In this document: piece by piece, positions 1 through 5,447 of the stretch | Position numbering within the stretch: position 1 is the first letter of the stretch | Layout of the letters: every line of letters starts with the position of its first letter | Source: Rhodospirillaceae bacterium | GTDB taxonomy: Bacteria > Pseudomonadota > Alphaproteobacteria > Rhodospirillales > Magnetospirillaceae | Length of the DNA: 5,447 nt | NCBI GenBank assembly: GCA_013349735.1 | Contig: DUZC01000193.1 | Location: forward strand, 1-5,447 | Direction: 5' to 3' | Made by a program: the position numbers and the translations under genes | The notes under the pieces: generated by a model | Seen by the model: only the letters and a program-made list of their open reading frames with translations | What the model was told of the DNA's origin: nothing | Database searches by the model: none

Positions 1-566
1 ACCAGGCTCTGCGCGCGGTCATCCATACCGGCCAATTGGCTACGCGCGTTCAAGGCCAGAGCATAAGCATCCGCAGTCGCTTGTCCTGCCATCAGATTGC
101 GGGAACGGCGAACCTGCGTCTTGCTTGTCTGATCAGCATTGGAAAGCACCGCCAATTGACTGTTCACCCAATTTTGGGAGGACGCAAAAGTCGAAAAATC
201 CGGGTTTGAAGACCCCGCCCCATCTTTACCAAGGGAGCCAGCCACTTTCTTCAAGGCCGCCAACTGATCTTTGACCAGCTGGGCGGACTGACTGTCTGCC
301 ATTGACAAAAAGGCGTCCTGAAAAGCTGTGCCTTGAACCCCCGGTTGCCCGAATGCCTGGGTGATCAATTTTACCTGCTCCAGCATCGCATTCATTTGAC
401 GCGCCTGTTCCGTTGCCTGTTCCAAGGCTTTCATCGCTTGTGTCACAGCCGCGGAATCAAATACGGGAATGCCGGCGGCCTGAACCGGCAACGCTGTCGC
501 CCAGAGCAATAAAGCCAGCAGGCCAAAAGCCTGAAACCGACAGCCTGTTTTCGATAGATCGCGCAT
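1..566 (-). CDS. virB5: VirB5-like type IV secretion protein (partial, C-terminus off the left edge)
   Basis: This reading frame starts with ATG at 566 and stays open for 188 codons to the window edge, so only the N-terminal part is visible. Residues 1-30 form a Sec-type signal peptide: early Arg and Lys, a hydrophobic core (LLALLLW, about 16-22) and a V-Q-A cleavage site at 28-30. The mature protein begins AGIPVFD, which resembles the start of many VirB5/TrbJ proteins, followed by a Gln- and Ala-rich helical stretch (about residues 38-70) typical of the family. VirB5 proteins are periplasmic minor components found at the tip of the secretion pilus, with a role in contacting target cells. A strong ribosome binding site, GGAGG, lies 6 bases before the ATG inside the end of virB4, and the start overlaps the virB4 stop by one base (TGATG). 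The position directly after virB4 supports the call. TrbJ is the equivalent name in Trb systems and cannot be excluded. Confidence 0.85.
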   Translation of the reverse strand, partial: MRDLSKTGCRFQAFGLLALLLWATALPVQAAGIPVFDSAAVTQAMKALEQATEQARQMNAMLEQVKLITQAFGQPGVQGTAFQDAFLSMADSQSAQLVKDQLAALKKVAGSLGKDGAGSSNPDFSTFASSQNWVNSQLAVLSNADQTSKTQVRRSRNLMAGQATADAYALALNARSQLAGMDDRAQSL

Positions 567-3040
567 CAGGCGCCTCCGCGCAAATAGGGCCCGACCCAGT
601 CGGCGCCATGTCGCTTTTGTAGGGTGCTGGCCAGCGTTACACTTTCCCGACCGGACGCAAAAATGCGAATAAGGCTACCCAGCGGCGTAAGGTCAGTATC
701 CAGAACAACCGACTCGCCGGTTGCGCGCTTTAACAGCACGGAACGGCGCAAGCGACGGGATGCCGAAAGGGTCCCTTTGATGTAAGACCACTCGGACTCG
801 GTCAGTGACCAATCACCATAATCTTCGGGGCGGGCCTGGGGATTGGCGAAAAAAAATACAGTCTGGCACTGACCTCGAATGGCCTCGCCCATGCCCGATT
901 GCGCAATCGCTTCGGGTCGCTGAAATGCCGAAACAACCGCAACACCGCGCTTACGATATTCTTGGAGCATCGTCAGAAAATATGCACGAAACATTGGGTT
1001 TCGTAGCATTGGTTCCGTCTCATCTATAAAAATAATGGCTGGAGCATTAATAATAGACAGGCTATTTTGTATTCTATGCATTATATAAGATATTGATGCC
1101 TGCGCCAAAAGCTCATCTTTAAATAACTCCGTCATATCGAAAGACACAACTCTACTCGACAGAACATCTAATGTATCATTTTCCGCATTAAACATTTTTC
1201 CGTAATAGGCGTGATCGACCCATTTGAAGAGATGTTTCTTGATTGCGCTATTCGGGCTGAAACAGGCGTCATAAAGAGCGGCCAATGACCGGCGTTCGAC
1301 GGGCAGACCGCTTTCATACAAAGACTGCACCGCCAAGCCGATTTCTTCTAAGGAATCCGCATCCTCGCAGCCAGAAATTGCCCGCAACCAGAGCCTTAAA
1401 AAGGCGCGGTTCTCTGGCGTGTCAGGAGACTGAAAGGGGTTGAGACGGCAACCGCCGGCGGCAGACTCGCCTGTCGTGAGATTGAGATACTGTCCCCCGA
1501 CCGCCGTGGTAAATACATAGGCCCCTTGATAGCGGTCAAAAATATAGACACGAAGCTTTGGGTGGCGCAGAGCCATGGCAGCAAGGAAGCACATAACAGT
1601 GGTCTTGCCGGTTCCCGTCGGACCGATGCAGACAGAATGAGCCACCGCATCCTTTTCCGTCGAAATATGAAACTGAAAGGAATAGGCGGTTCCGCCAACC
1701 GTTTTGAGCAGGGCCAGAGGACCGTCACCCCAATCACTGGACGGCAACCCCTGGGGCGACCGGTCCAAGGTCACATTGCAGGCAATATTTGAGGAAAAGA
1801 AGCGGTAGCAGCGGGGCCAAATGCCATAGCTTGGAAATTGAGCGAACCAACTGGCTTGCGCGGCCGCCCCTTCCCGAACCGAGGTCGCCCCATAGAGGGC
1901 ACAGATTTTTCGAACTTCCCCATCCAGGCGAGAAATCTCAGCCGGTGATTTCCCAAACAGAAAAATTGCCAACATATAATTCGAGAGAACGGACCTGGTT
2001 TCATCCAGCCCCTCAACAATCTGTAAAGCCGCGTCAAACTGCTCGCTGGCGATCGAATTGAATCGGGTCGCAACACTCATTCGCTTTTCCTGGCTAAGCT
2101 TCAAAGTAGCGACCGTTTTCGACCAGGGCTCAATAAGGTGAAGCAGGGTGAATTGCCCGTCCAGGCTTGAAAAATCGCAGGTCAACTGTTCATCGGTGTA
2201 ATCGCCGAACCGGCGAATGCCGATCACCGCGCAATAGAGCTCGTCTGGTCCCCGGCGAAAGCGAATAAGCCCCTCCTCCCCGGTAAATTCGATGCTATCG
2301 CTGACCAAAATGTCAGACAGATCACCGGGACTGGTCAGAGGGGCCGGCTGGGAAATCGGATTGATCAGCCCGCCCCAGAAGGCCATGAGATTGGTCTCGA
2401 CCAACCCCTGACCAAAATCCTCAGGTTGCACCATGATCCGCGGCTGGTAAGGAGCAAGCACATGCAAGGTCACGTCAACAGCCTCGGCCAGACGGCTGGC
2501 TGCCGACCGGGATTTCCCGGACACCGAGAGCACAATGACTTGGCGATTGCGAAAGGAAACCTGAAAGCAACGGTTCCAGACCCCGGCCAATTCCCGTAGA
2601 ATCGGCAAATCAAACTCATCCCCGCACCGACCCGACACCCGTTCGCGGATAAGCATCACGCGAACGACGACACCCAGTTCACCAACCGAATCAAGCCAAT
2701 GTCTCCGCGCCTGAAAAAGTGCGTCGCGTTCGGCGGTGTTGAGAAACATGATGTCCCGACCCTCGACCGCCAGACATTGCACTAAGGTTCCATCGCGACA
2801 GCGGATCGAACGAAGATCCGGCATCAGCCGCTCAAAGGGCAGGTGATCAGCGAGCCTGGTTTCGCGGGGTGGCGGAAGAACCATCCGCGCCAAAGCCGGC
2901 ACCGACAAAAGCGTGAAAGCGGTTGCCGAAACGATCACTCCCGCGAGCCCCAACCCCACCTGCAGCGGCGAAAGAACCTCAATGAAACGGCCCAGAGCCG
3001 CGTCATTTAAGGCGGGTAGCAGGGCCGGATCAGGAGACAT
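566..3040 (-). CDS. virB4: VirB4-family type IV secretion ATPase (CagE/TrbE/VirB4)
   Basis: The 824-residue product is a complete VirB4-type ATPase, which powers pilus assembly and substrate transfer from the cytoplasmic face of the inner membrane. Residues about 66-400 match the family's N-terminal domain in layout. The ATPase domain follows: Walker A GPTGTGKTT at 473-481, a VirB4-like FDRYQGAY at 501-508 (often FDKDRGAE), Walker B AIIFIDE at 668-674 with catalytic Glu674, a Gln-containing SAFQRPE at 704-710, and the late QTVFFFANPQA at 726-736. Two things are odd. Residues about 26-52 form a hydrophobic, probably membrane-spanning segment before the usual start of the family, and Walker B is followed by TEP where VirB4 proteins usually have an aromatic DE-x-W pattern. 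The start is supported by AGGGA 6 bases upstream and lies inside the end of virB3 (11-base overlap). The stop overlaps virB5 by one base. TrbE is the homologous name in Trb systems. Confidence 0.95.
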   Translation of the reverse strand: MSPDPALLPALNDAALGRFIEVLSPLQVGLGLAGVIVSATAFTLLSVPALARMVLPPPRETRLADHLPFERLMPDLRSIRCRDGTLVQCLAVEGRDIMFLNTAERDALFQARRHWLDSVGELGVVVRVMLIRERVSGRCGDEFDLPILRELAGVWNRCFQVSFRNRQVIVLSVSGKSRSAASRLAEAVDVTLHVLAPYQPRIMVQPEDFGQGLVETNLMAFWGGLINPISQPAPLTSPGDLSDILVSDSIEFTGEEGLIRFRRGPDELYCAVIGIRRFGDYTDEQLTCDFSSLDGQFTLLHLIEPWSKTVATLKLSQEKRMSVATRFNSIASEQFDAALQIVEGLDETRSVLSNYMLAIFLFGKSPAEISRLDGEVRKICALYGATSVREGAAAQASWFAQFPSYGIWPRCYRFFSSNIACNVTLDRSPQGLPSSDWGDGPLALLKTVGGTAYSFQFHISTEKDAVAHSVCIGPTGTGKTTVMCFLAAMALRHPKLRVYIFDRYQGAYVFTTAVGGQYLNLTTGESAAGGCRLNPFQSPDTPENRAFLRLWLRAISGCEDADSLEEIGLAVQSLYESGLPVERRSLAALYDACFSPNSAIKKHLFKWVDHAYYGKMFNAENDTLDVLSSRVVSFDMTELFKDELLAQASISYIMHRIQNSLSIINAPAIIFIDETEPMLRNPMFRAYFLTMLQEYRKRGVAVVSAFQRPEAIAQSGMGEAIRGQCQTVFFFANPQARPEDYGDWSLTESEWSYIKGTLSASRRLRRSVLLKRATGESVVLDTDLTPLGSLIRIFASGRESVTLASTLQKRHGADWVGPYLRGGA
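573..577 (-). promoter_or_regulatory. Ribosome binding site of virB5
   Basis: GGAGG on the minus strand lies 6 bases before the ATG at 566, within the last codons of virB4. With the TGATG stop/start overlap it fixes the virB5 start and suggests translational coupling to virB4. Confidence 0.75.
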
Positions 3041-3320
3041 ATTTGTTCCCTTTGACCCCCAGAAGATTGACGGTCTTTTTTCGACTTTCCGCCCAGGCGA
3101 TAATTAATGTCGCGCAATGGGGCTCTCGCACGGAGAATGCCGCTATACTAGAATGACCTATAATTGTTGTAATAAAAAAAGGTAATGGGCTGACGTCTAA
3201 CAAAACAATAAACATCATCATTATTATAATATTTACAATTATATTCATTGCTGCAGGCATAATTGGTGCCCAGAATATCTGGGATGGCTCCGCAACTACG
3301 CGCAGAATCATCGCTCTCAT
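3030..3320 (-). CDS. virB3: VirB3-like inner membrane protein of the type IV secretion system
   Basis: This 96-residue protein has the VirB3 layout. A short N-terminus with EPSQIFWAP (11-19) precedes two closely spaced hydrophobic segments, about 18-41 and 46-62, split by DVSPLP. A polar tail then ends in LLGVKGNKYVS, resembling the family's final G-x-x-S/K-Y motif. VirB3 is a small inner-membrane protein that works with VirB4 in pilus biogenesis. The call rests mainly on size, topology and position between virB2 and virB4; sequence similarity alone would be modest. The ATG at 3320 follows the virB2 stop by 9 bases but has no clear Shine-Dalgarno sequence, and a second in-frame ATG at 3311 is equally plausible (93 residues). 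The last 11 bases overlap virB4. The region about 3160-3260 is strikingly AT-rich, with many ATA and ATT isoleucine codons, unlike the rest of the operon. Confidence 0.8.
   Translation of the reverse strand: MRAMILRVVAEPSQIFWAPIMPAAMNIIVNIIIMMMFIVLLDVSPLPFFITTIIGHSSIAAFSVREPHCATLIIAWAESRKKTVNLLGVKGNKYVS
3047..3051 (-). promoter_or_regulatory. Ribosome binding site of virB4
   Basis: AGGGA on the minus strand, 6 bases before the ATG at 3040 and inside the virB3 coding end. It supports the long start of virB4, which includes the N-terminal hydrophobic segment. The next in-frame ATG (Met53, near 2884) has no comparable site. Confidence 0.65.
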
Positions 3321-3329
3321 AATTTTTTA

Positions 3330-3656
3330 TTATTGTGCCGGCGCGGTAAGGCCAAAATAGGTTAAGACCTGCCCAACAAAGGCGATGAGGGTTAGCCCAC
3401 CCAACAGACTGATGGCCCAATGCCATTTGAACTTGCCGAAAAAAGCGCCGGCGGCAAGGCAGAGAACGCCGATGGCCCCCACGACCATTAGAATATTCCG
3501 AATGTTTTTGAACAGATCCAAAGCCTTCGCATTGACCGAAGCGAAGATATCGCCCCCCGCCGCATCGACAGCCTGGGCTGTTGCCGATTCAGCAACAAGA
3601 CATAGACAGGCTAGGACTGAAAAATACAGGATATTATTAATGGATACAGACCTCAT
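3330..3656 (-). CDS. virB2: VirB2-like type IV secretion pilin (TrbC/VirB2 family)
   Basis: The product is a 108-residue pilin precursor. Residues 1-29 are a signal peptide with a hydrophobic core (ILYFSVLACLCLV, 9-21) and a likely cleavage after A-Q-A at 27-29, leaving a mature protein of about 79 residues. It has two membrane helices (about 54-74 and 80-101) joined by a short basic loop, GKFKWHW (74-80). That is the hairpin topology of VirB2/TrbC pilins, which wait in the inner membrane and are pulled out to build the pilus. The ATG at 3656 is preferred because AGGAG lies 7 bases upstream; a GTG at 3662 is in frame but sits one base from that site, too close to use. The gene ends in two consecutive TAA codons, 9 bases before virB3. 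It is the first gene of the visible secretion operon, and no virB1 precedes it. Confidence 0.9.
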   Translation of the reverse strand: MRSVSINNILYFSVLACLCLVAESATAQAVDAAGGDIFASVNAKALDLFKNIRNILMVVGAIGVLCLAAGAFFGKFKWHWAISLLGGLTLIAFVGQVLTYFGLTAPAQ

Positions 3657-3663
3657 CGCCACT

Positions 3664-3668
3664 CTCCT
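3664..3668 (-). promoter_or_regulatory. Ribosome binding site deciding the virB2 start
   Basis: AGGAG (within AAGGAG) on the minus strand, 7 bases before the ATG at 3656. The spacing favours this ATG over the in-frame GTG at 3662. It is the strongest initiation signal of the first three genes in the operon, fitting a pilin needed in excess, and it also forms one arm of a possible hairpin (3664-3680). Confidence 0.75.
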
Positions 3669-3680
3669 TAGGTTCAGGAG
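3664..3680 (-). promoter_or_regulatory. Possible leader hairpin covering the virB2 ribosome binding site
   Basis: In the predicted transcript CTCCT (3680-3676) can pair with AGGAG (3668-3664) across a 7-base loop. The 5-bp stem would bury the Shine-Dalgarno sequence right at the 5' end of the leader. The stem is short, so this may be chance or only weakly stable. Confidence 0.3.
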
Positions 3681-3687
3681 TGCCGAA

Positions 3688-3714
3688 AGTATCTTTTTTG
3701 GAAACAGCTGTCAA
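3688..3714 (-). promoter_or_regulatory. Putative sigma-70-type promoter of the virB2-virB5 operon
   Basis: On the minus strand a perfect -35 hexamer TTGACA (3714-3709) is followed after 15 bases by GATACT (3693-3688), which matches 4 of 6 bases of the TATAAT consensus. The spacer is shorter than the ideal 17. Transcription would start near 3681, leaving a leader of about 25 bases before virB2. The -35 box overlaps the stop codon of the glycerate kinase gene. Read-through from the kinase is also possible, because no terminator is visible in the 54-base gap. Confidence 0.5.
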
Positions 3715-5093
3715 CAAGGCTGAAGTGGCGTACCAACCGTAATGATCTGGAGATCGCAGACATTGGTTCTGGTCGGACCGGTTTTCAGCAGGCCTTCAAT
3801 CGCCGCAAAGAACGCATAGGAATTGTTTTCCGCCAGAAAAACATGCGGCGACAAACCCTGGGCCTTGGCCCGCTTCAGCAGGATCGAGGAGGCAAAGGCC
3901 CCGGCAGCATCGGTGGGACCGTCACTTCCGTCCGTGGACGCCGCCAGAAAATCGATGGGCGGCCCATCGCTCTCGTCTTTGGCCATTTCGACCAGAAAGG
4001 CCAAGGCCATTTCCTGGTTGCGCCCCCCTTTACCGCCGCCACGCAGGGTCACAACGGTTTCGCCGCCGGCAATGATGCAGGCCGGTCGCGCCACCAGAAG
4101 CGCGCTGTCTTGCACATCTTTGGCAATGCCAAACAGCAGTTTGGCCACCTCGCGGGCCTCGCCGGTCATACTGCTGGTCAGAGCAACGGTATGATAACCT
4201 AGTCCCCTGGCCTTGCCGCAAGCCGCCAACAGGGCGGCGCGATTGCTGCCGATGAGGAAATTTCTGGCATAGGCGGCCACCGGGTCGCCCGGCTTAGGCG
4301 TTTCCTGAATTTTTCCCTGACAGCCCAGATCCAAAAGCCGCATGACCTGAGGCGAAACCTTATCACTCAATTGATAATGCTGCAGAATGGCCAAAGCATC
4401 GGCGAAATTACTGCGGTCGGGACTGGTTAACCCTGAGGCAATGATGTCCAGGCGATCACCGACCACATCGGAGAGAATAAAGTTCAGACTTTCCGCCGGT
4501 GCCATAAGCCGTAAAAGGCGCCCGCCTTTTAAAGCGGAAAGATGTTTGCGAACGCAGTTTATTTCGCCGATATCGGCCCCCGAGGCCAACAGGCCTTTGG
4601 TCACCTCCTGCTTATCGGCCAGCGTCAGGGCGATGCCAAGCGCCGGGTCATCGCTGGTGAAGGGCAAAGGCAATAGCGCGGAACCGCCTCCTGAAATCAG
4701 GTTAATGATCAGCGTGTCGGACCCCGCCTGGGCCGCCATCGCCGCAATCCGCCGGGCCGCCGCTTCGCCGGCCCCATCGGGGTTCGGATGGCCGGCTTCG
4801 ATCAGTTTAATCCGCCTCAGCGGTTCGGTATGGCCGTATTTCACCGAGATCAGACCCTCTTTGATCCGGTCTCCCAGCAAATCCTCGACGGCCCGGGCCA
4901 TTGGCGCCGAAGCCTTTCCCGCCCCCAACACCAGAATTTTGCGACCGCCCAGCGCGATTTCCTGGCGAAGCCCATCAAAATCAATCACCAGCGTGTCGCC
5001 CTCAAGGCGCAAATGCTCGGCCATCATGCGATAGGGATCAACCCGCGCCAGGGCCGCCTGAAAGATTTCCTGCAGGGCGAGGTTCGACATCAT
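3711..5093 (-). CDS. Glycerate 2-kinase (DUF4147/MOFRL family, TtuD/GckA type)
   Basis: This 460-residue cytoplasmic enzyme should phosphorylate D-glycerate with ATP to give 2-phosphoglycerate, feeding glyoxylate, serine-cycle, hydroxypyruvate or tartrate carbon into lower glycolysis. Family motifs appear in order: GAGKAS (57-62), GHPNPD (101-106), the glycine-rich SGGGSAL (134-140), LSALKGGRL (185-193), SDVVGD (208-213), then the C-terminal MOFRL part with GGETVV (343-348), GKGGRNQEMAL (354-364), STDGSDGPTDAAGA (386-399) and the terminal TGPTRTNVCDL (438-448). It is full length or slightly long for the family and appears intact. Homologues are often labelled hydroxypyruvate reductase TtuD, but the motifs indicate a kinase. 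Two ATG codons lie in tandem at 5093 and 5090; AAAGGA lies 5 and 8 bases upstream respectively, so the second may be the true start. It is divergent from ppa and 54 bases upstream of virB2. No metabolic partner gene is visible. Confidence 0.92.
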   Translation of the reverse strand: MMSNLALQEIFQAALARVDPYRMMAEHLRLEGDTLVIDFDGLRQEIALGGRKILVLGAGKASAPMARAVEDLLGDRIKEGLISVKYGHTEPLRRIKLIEAGHPNPDGAGEAAARRIAAMAAQAGSDTLIINLISGGGSALLPLPFTSDDPALGIALTLADKQEVTKGLLASGADIGEINCVRKHLSALKGGRLLRLMAPAESLNFILSDVVGDRLDIIASGLTSPDRSNFADALAILQHYQLSDKVSPQVMRLLDLGCQGKIQETPKPGDPVAAYARNFLIGSNRAALLAACGKARGLGYHTVALTSSMTGEAREVAKLLFGIAKDVQDSALLVARPACIIAGGETVVTLRGGGKGGRNQEMALAFLVEMAKDESDGPPIDFLAASTDGSDGPTDAAGAFASSILLKRAKAQGLSPHVFLAENNSYAFFAAIEGLLKTGPTRTNVCDLQIITVGTPLQPC

Positions 5094-5242
5094 CGCAATC
5101 CTTTCTGGAGCCGCCAGCCGTTCGACAAAGAAAAATGTTTGACCAAACGCGGGCCCTTTGCGATCCGAGATGGCCAGGGGGCCTTTGTTGGCGTATTTTC
5201 GACCGAATTTAGTCTGTCCAAATCAAACGAAGCAGGGAAGCA
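5094..5242. promoter_or_regulatory. Divergent intergenic region between glycerate kinase and ppa
   Basis: These 149 bases separate two divergent genes and so should hold both promoters. Upstream of ppa, TTGTTG (5185-5190) and TTTAGT (5208-5213) with a 17-base spacer are a weak plus-strand promoter candidate. I found no convincing minus-strand promoter. A perfect inverted repeat, GTTTG-AC-CAAAC, lies at 5137-5148 and could be an operator. GGGCCCTTTG (5151-5160) recurs as GGGGCCTTTG (5178-5187) with one mismatch. No small gene is evident here. Confidence 0.45.
5137..5148. repeat. Short perfect inverted repeat, possible operator
   Basis: GTTTG and CAAAC flank a 2-base centre, forming a 12-base inverted repeat about 44 bases upstream of the glycerate kinase start. 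The size and symmetry would suit a dimeric regulator, but no regulator gene is in view and a repeat this short can occur by chance. Confidence 0.25.
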
Positions 5243-5447
5243 ATGAATCTGGAAAAAATCGAGATTGGCCATAACCCGCCAGAAGACATCAACGTCATCA
5301 TTGAAATACCCCTGCGGGGAGAACCCGTTAAATATGAAGTCGACAAGGTCTCTGGCGCGATGTTCGTCGACCGGTTCATGCATACGGCCATGCATTATCC
5401 AGTGAATTATGGCTTCGTTCCTCACACGCTGTCGGAAGACGGGGACC
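5243..5447 (+). CDS. ppa: Inorganic pyrophosphatase, family I (partial, C-terminus off the right edge)
   Basis: The frame opens with ATG at 5243 and runs 68 codons to the window edge. The enzyme hydrolyses pyrophosphate to two phosphates in the cytoplasm, pulling biosynthetic reactions such as nucleic acid synthesis forward. The visible N-terminal part closely follows E. coli Ppa, including PEDI, VIIEIP, KYEVDK, SGAMFVDRF, TAMHYPVNYGF and HTLSEDGD. Active-site residues known from E. coli (Glu20, Lys29, Glu31, Arg43, Tyr51, Tyr55, Asp65, Asp67) are all present one position later, as Glu21, Lys30, Glu32, Arg44, Tyr52, Tyr56, Asp66 and Asp68, because the initiator Met is counted here. AGGGA lies 4 bases before the ATG, a somewhat short spacing. 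The full protein should be about 170-180 residues. It is transcribed away from the glycerate kinase and is probably a housekeeping gene unrelated to the secretion operon. Confidence 0.96.
   Translation, partial: MNLEKIEIGHNPPEDINVIIEIPLRGEPVKYEVDKVSGAMFVDRFMHTAMHYPVNYGFVPHTLSEDGD

Noticed and set aside
413..622. Plus-strand open frame of 69 codons over the virB4-virB5 junction
   Set aside because: It is antisense to the virB5 signal peptide region and the end of virB4, and has a composition expected of a shadow frame.
1396..2076. Alternative-frame and antisense open frames within virB4
   Set aside because: They overlap the conserved ATPase gene in other frames and show no independent start signals or domains.
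3030..3040. Possible frameshift splitting a VirB3-VirB4 fusion
   Set aside because: The 11-base overlap has its own well-placed ribosome binding site and start codon for virB4, and separate overlapping virB3 and virB4 genes are the normal arrangement.
3148..3426. Minus-strand open frame of 92 codons spanning the virB2-virB3 junction
   Set aside because: It is an out-of-frame reading of virB2 and virB3, which both have better family matches and conserved order.
3657..3710. Terminator between the glycerate kinase and virB2
   Set aside because: A run of T residues is absent after the only hairpin seen (3664-3680), and that hairpin overlaps the virB2 ribosome binding site, so it does not look like an intrinsic terminator.
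3823..4202. Two overlapping plus-strand open frames (123 and 119 codons)
   Set aside because: Both are antisense to the conserved MOFRL part of the kinase gene, overlap one another in different frames and resemble no family.
4387..5034. Plus-strand open frame of 215 codons opposite the glycerate kinase
   Set aside because: It lies entirely antisense to a well-conserved enzyme gene, has Arg-, Ser- and Pro-rich composition typical of the reverse of a GC-rich gene, and shows no recognisable domain.
5090..5425. Minus-strand open frame of 111 codons upstream of the kinase
   Set aside because: It is antisense to the clearly identified ppa gene and covers the divergent promoter region; its product has no recognisable features.

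Overview
The window looks like chromosomal DNA of a Gram-negative proteobacterium, most likely an alphaproteobacterium. This is inferred from the gene types (a VirB-type type IV secretion system, a TtuD/GckA-type glycerate kinase and a family I inorganic pyrophosphatase) and from a moderate-to-high GC content. The species cannot be named from the sequence alone.

From left to right, positions 1 to about 3656 hold four tightly packed minus-strand genes of a P-type (VirB/Trb-like) type IV secretion system. Read in the direction of transcription, right to left, they are a VirB2-like pilin (3656-3330), a VirB3-like membrane protein (3320-3030), a VirB4-family ATPase (3040-566) and a VirB5-like periplasmic protein (566 to beyond position 1). 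This is the canonical virB2-3-4-5 order. virB3/virB4 overlap by 11 bases and virB4/virB5 by one base, so this is clearly an operon, and the rest of the system should lie left of position 1. A probable promoter (TTGACA and GATACT) sits between this operon and the gene upstream, with its -35 box overlapping that gene's stop codon.

Positions 3711-5093 (minus strand) encode a complete glycerate 2-kinase of the DUF4147/MOFRL family. No virB1 gene precedes virB2; the kinase occupies that place. A 149-base divergent intergenic region (5094-5242) separates the kinase from the start of a plus-strand inorganic pyrophosphatase gene (ppa), which runs off the right edge.

The window is therefore a junction between two housekeeping metabolic genes and one end of a secretion operon. 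In the secretion system, VirB4 would supply ATP-driven energy and move pilin out of the inner membrane, VirB3 would work with VirB4 at that membrane, VirB2 would form the pilus and VirB5 would sit at its tip. The window does not show whether the system moves DNA (conjugation) or proteins, because no relaxase, coupling protein or effector is visible. I see no RNA genes, CRISPR arrays, insertion sequences or convincing terminators. I found nothing that amounts to a clearly undescribed system; the points worth checking are the site of the operon, an N-terminal membrane segment and an altered Walker B flank in VirB4, local AT-rich islands, and a possible hairpin over the pilin ribosome binding site.
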